Source of the DNA: Lachnospiraceae bacterium
GTDB taxonomy: Bacteria; Bacillota_A; Clostridia; Lachnospirales; Lachnospiraceae
Length of the DNA stretch: 7,010 nt
Assembly: GCA_024684065.1 (NCBI GenBank)
Contig: JAIKXO010000281.1
Span: 1-7,010, forward strand
Direction: 5' to 3'
Of this stretch, positions 5,525 to 7,010 are shown one piece after another. The notes under the pieces were generated by a model. The model did no database searches and was not told the origin of the DNA. It worked only from the letters and a program-made list of their open reading frames with translations. The number at the start of each line of letters is the position of its first letter. Positions within the stretch are counted from its first letter, which is position 1. The position numbers were made by a program, and so were the translations under genes.

Positions 5525-5674
5525 ATGAAACACATCATCACATTAAATTCACGCGATATTAAGAAGAGCGTTAAGGACGGCGGCTGCGGCGAATGCCAGA
5601 CCTCCTGCCAGAGCGCCTGCAAGACAAGCTGCGGTATAGCCAATCAGGCCTGCGAGCAGAAAAAGGCAAAATAA
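5525..5674 (+). CDS. scfA: SCIFF ranthipeptide precursor (six cysteines in forty-five)
   Basis: A 49-residue peptide starting MKHIITLNSRDIKKSV, followed by a core with Cys at 21, 24, 28, 32, 36 and 43 (GGCGECQTSC, QSACKTSCG, NQAC). The MKHI start, GGCGECQTSCQSACKTSC block and six-cysteine count are the signature of SCIFF precursors, a ranthipeptide family nearly universal in Clostridia. The leader (about 1-18) is recognised by the partner radical SAM enzyme, which links cysteine sulfur to a non-alpha carbon of an acceptor residue. GAGG at 5514-5517 sits seven bases before the ATG, and a consensus promoter lies upstream. The maturase gene follows after 180 nt. The tail ends CEQKKAK. The residue after Cys36 is Gly37, where some studied homologues carry the Thr acceptor. 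The biological role of SCIFF peptides is unknown. Confidence 0.96.
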   Translation: MKHIITLNSRDIKKSVKDGGCGECQTSCQSACKTSCGIANQACEQKKAK

Positions 5675-5702
5675 ACAACATGTTATTTATCTGAATAACG
5701 GC

Positions 5703-5759
5703 AAAACTGCATAGGCCCGCGAGAACCTGAAAGGTTTTTTTGCGGGTCTATGTTGTTTT
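5703..5759 (+). terminator. Long hairpin between scfA and scfB, partial terminator or attenuator
   Basis: 5703-5720 pairs with 5742-5759. The core ATAGGCCCGC/GCGGGTCTAT has ten pairs with one G-U, and the outer part is AAAAC with GTTTT around one mismatch. The helix continues inward through GAGAACCT (5721-5728) with AGGTTTTT (5732-5739) around a GAA loop, giving about 25 pairs with a two-T bulge (5740-5741). The T-rich tail is short because the final Ts are in the stem. It begins 28 nt after the scfA stop, so it would yield abundant precursor mRNA and less maturase by read-through. Confidence 0.65.
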
Positions 5760-5789
5760 AGGGAAACGCTGTTAATCAGTTTTTCCTTA
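5759..5789. repeat. Imperfect palindromic repeat, copy 2 (between scfA and scfB)
   Basis: TAGGGAAA (5759-5766) pairs with TTTCCTTA (5782-5789) with one G-T wobble, and CTG (5769-5771) pairs with CAG (5777-5779) inside. It shares the GGAAAC-N-CTG left half and TTCCTTA right end with the palindrome at 5296-5330. It abuts the base of the preceding long hairpin. Confidence 0.55.
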
Positions 5790-5854
5790 GGCAGTATTTT
5801 GAAGGGATATATCCCGGGACATCCGGGTTTATCGTCCGGTTATTATAGAACAAT
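5790..5854 (+). other. Leader upstream of scfB, palindromes and no ribosome site
   Basis: The stretch carries the perfect 12-bp palindrome GGGATATATCCC (5804-5815) and, overlapping its end, a CCCGG/CCGGG hairpin around GACAT. The last bases before the scfB start (TATTATAGAACAAT) contain no purine-rich ribosome site. A TAG at 5846-5848 in the scfB frame prevents an earlier start. Confidence 0.5.
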
Positions 5855-7010
5855 ATGATCCATCAATATAAACTTAACGGTTACAATATCGTATTAGATG
5901 TGGCAAGCGCGAGCGTACATGTGACGGACGGGCTTGCTTATGATGCGGTTAAGATAACAGACGACGGGCTTGCCGCAGAAAAGGGCCGGGGCAGGGGCTT
6001 TGAAAAGGAGATCCTGAAGGACGAAGCCTTCCGCAGTGCGGTCCTCGATAAGCTTTCATCGATGCACCCCGAAGCTTCAAAGAGCGAGCTGGAGGAGACT
6101 TTTTCGGATATCTGCGCCCTCACAGAGGCGGGGAAGCTTTTCTCGGAGGACATTTATAAAGACATAGCTTTTGATCTGAAAAAGCGGAATACGGTCATAA
6201 AGGCGCTCTGTCTGTTAGTTGCCCACAGCTGCAACCTAAACTGCGAATACTGTTTTGCGGCACAGGGCAGGTTTAAGGGAAAGAGCGGCCTGATGAGCTT
6301 TGAGACGGGAAAGAGGGCGCTTGATTTCCTTGTTGAGAACTCGGGAACAAGAAGGAATCTGGAGGTCGACTTTTTCGGAGGAGAGCCGCTCCTTAATTTC
6401 GACGTGGTGAAAGAGCTTGTTGCCTATGCAAGAAGCATAGAAGGGGATCTCGGGAAGAATTTCAGATTCACGCTTACTACCAACGGCATCGGGATCAACG
6501 ACGAAGTGATCGACTGGGCAAACAGGGAATGCTATAACGTTGTCCTGAGCCTTGACGGAAGGCCTGAGGTAAACGACCGCTTCAGGAAGGACATAAGCGG
6601 AGCCGGGAGCTATGAAAGGATAGTTCCGAAATTTAAGGAATTTGTCGAAAGAAGAGGAGGCAGGGGATATTATATCCGTGGAACCTTTACAAGGCACAAT
6701 CCCGATTTTACAAAGGATATCTTCCATATGGCCGATGATCTGGGCTTTACTGAGCTTTCCATGGAGCCCGTGGTCTGCGCTCCTTCCGACAAAAATGCCT
6801 TAACGCCGGAGGACCTTCCTGTATTAAAGGAGCAGTATGAGATCCTTGCAAAGGATATGATAAGGAGAAAAAAGGACGGAAAGCCCATAACCTTTTATCA
6901 TTATATGATAGATCTTGAGGACGGACCCTGCATCTATAAAAGGGTTTCGGGGTGCGGCGCCGGAACGGAGTATTTCGCAGTGACGGCCTTCGGGGAGCTC
7001 TACCCCTGCC
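5855..7010 (+). CDS. scfB: SCIFF maturase, radical SAM/SPASM thioether synthase (3' truncated)
   Basis: The first 385 residues of a protein normally about 450-460 long; the window ends inside it. It begins MIHQYKLNGYNIVLDVASAS, as SCIFF maturases do, so ATG 5855 is right even though no Shine-Dalgarno is seen. Residues 1-100 form the precursor-recognition (RRE-like) region. The radical SAM core starts near 118 with the cluster motif Cys126-x3-Cys130-x2-Cys133 (CNLNCEYC). Next come FFGGEPLLN (the GGE SAM-binding motif, about 176), TTNG near 209 and the LSLDG strand near 231. The SPASM region opens with Cys359, Cys367 (SGCGAG) and Cys385 in GELYPC at the window edge; the remaining ligands are beyond it. 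In this family the auxiliary 4Fe-4S clusters support thioether bond formation on the precursor, encoded just upstream. Confidence 0.95.
   Translation, partial: MIHQYKLNGYNIVLDVASASVHVTDGLAYDAVKITDDGLAAEKGRGRGFEKEILKDEAFRSAVLDKLSSMHPEASKSELEETFSDICALTEAGKLFSEDIYKDIAFDLKKRNTVIKALCLLVAHSCNLNCEYCFAAQGRFKGKSGLMSFETGKRALDFLVENSGTRRNLEVDFFGGEPLLNFDVVKELVAYARSIEGDLGKNFRFTLTTNGIGINDEVIDWANRECYNVVLSLDGRPEVNDRFRKDISGAGSYERIVPKFKEFVERRGGRGYYIRGTFTRHNPDFTKDIFHMADDLGFTELSMEPVVCAPSDKNALTPEDLPVLKEQYEILAKDMIRRKKDGKPITFYHYMIDLEDGPCIYKRVSGCGAGTEYFAVTAFGELYPC

Noticed and set aside
6236..6888. Minus-strand frames opposite scfB
   Set aside because: The plus strand encodes a continuous radical SAM protein with the CxxxCxxC motif and SPASM cysteines, so the antisense frames are shadows.

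Overview
The window looks like a chromosomal stretch from a Gram-positive anaerobe of the Clostridia, most likely a Lachnospiraceae-type gut or rumen bacterium. The evidence is a SCIFF ranthipeptide locus (a Clostridia hallmark), a DUF1836 regulator, a DegV/FakB protein, a B. subtilis-type Orn/Lys/Arg decarboxylase, strong GGAGG ribosome sites and frequent AGG/AGA arginine codons. The genus is inference only.

Layout, left to right. Positions 1-207 hold a candidate sigma-A promoter and a possibly attenuated leader for a DUF1836 helix-turn-helix-like protein (208-915). Directly after its stop lies a compact palindromic element (917-1102) with ~31-bp near-perfect terminal inverted repeats and three internal hairpins, which resembles a MITE or REP-type element between convergent genes. 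A minus-strand small protein of unknown function follows (1148-1528). Its own strong promoter rules out the longer upstream start. Back-to-back with it, a plus-strand run begins: a DegV/FakB fatty-acid-binding protein (1695-2555), a patatin-like phospholipase (2610-3458) and a PLP-dependent Orn/Lys/Arg decarboxylase (3557-5224).

The right end is the most distinctive part. A consensus promoter (TTGACA-N17-TATGAT, 5375-5403) and a structured leader precede a 49-aa gene (5525-5674) encoding a SCIFF precursor, scfA. A long hairpin (5703-5759) separates it from scfB (5855 to the window end, truncated), the radical SAM/SPASM maturase that installs thioether crosslinks in the SCIFF peptide. The precursor is flanked by two related imperfect palindromes (5296-5330 and 5759-5789).

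Functional reading: DegV/FakB plus patatin suggests handling of free fatty acids released from lipids. The decarboxylase makes a polyamine or related amine. scfA/scfB is a conserved RiPP system whose biological role is unknown. No tRNA, rRNA, CRISPR array or transposase gene was seen.
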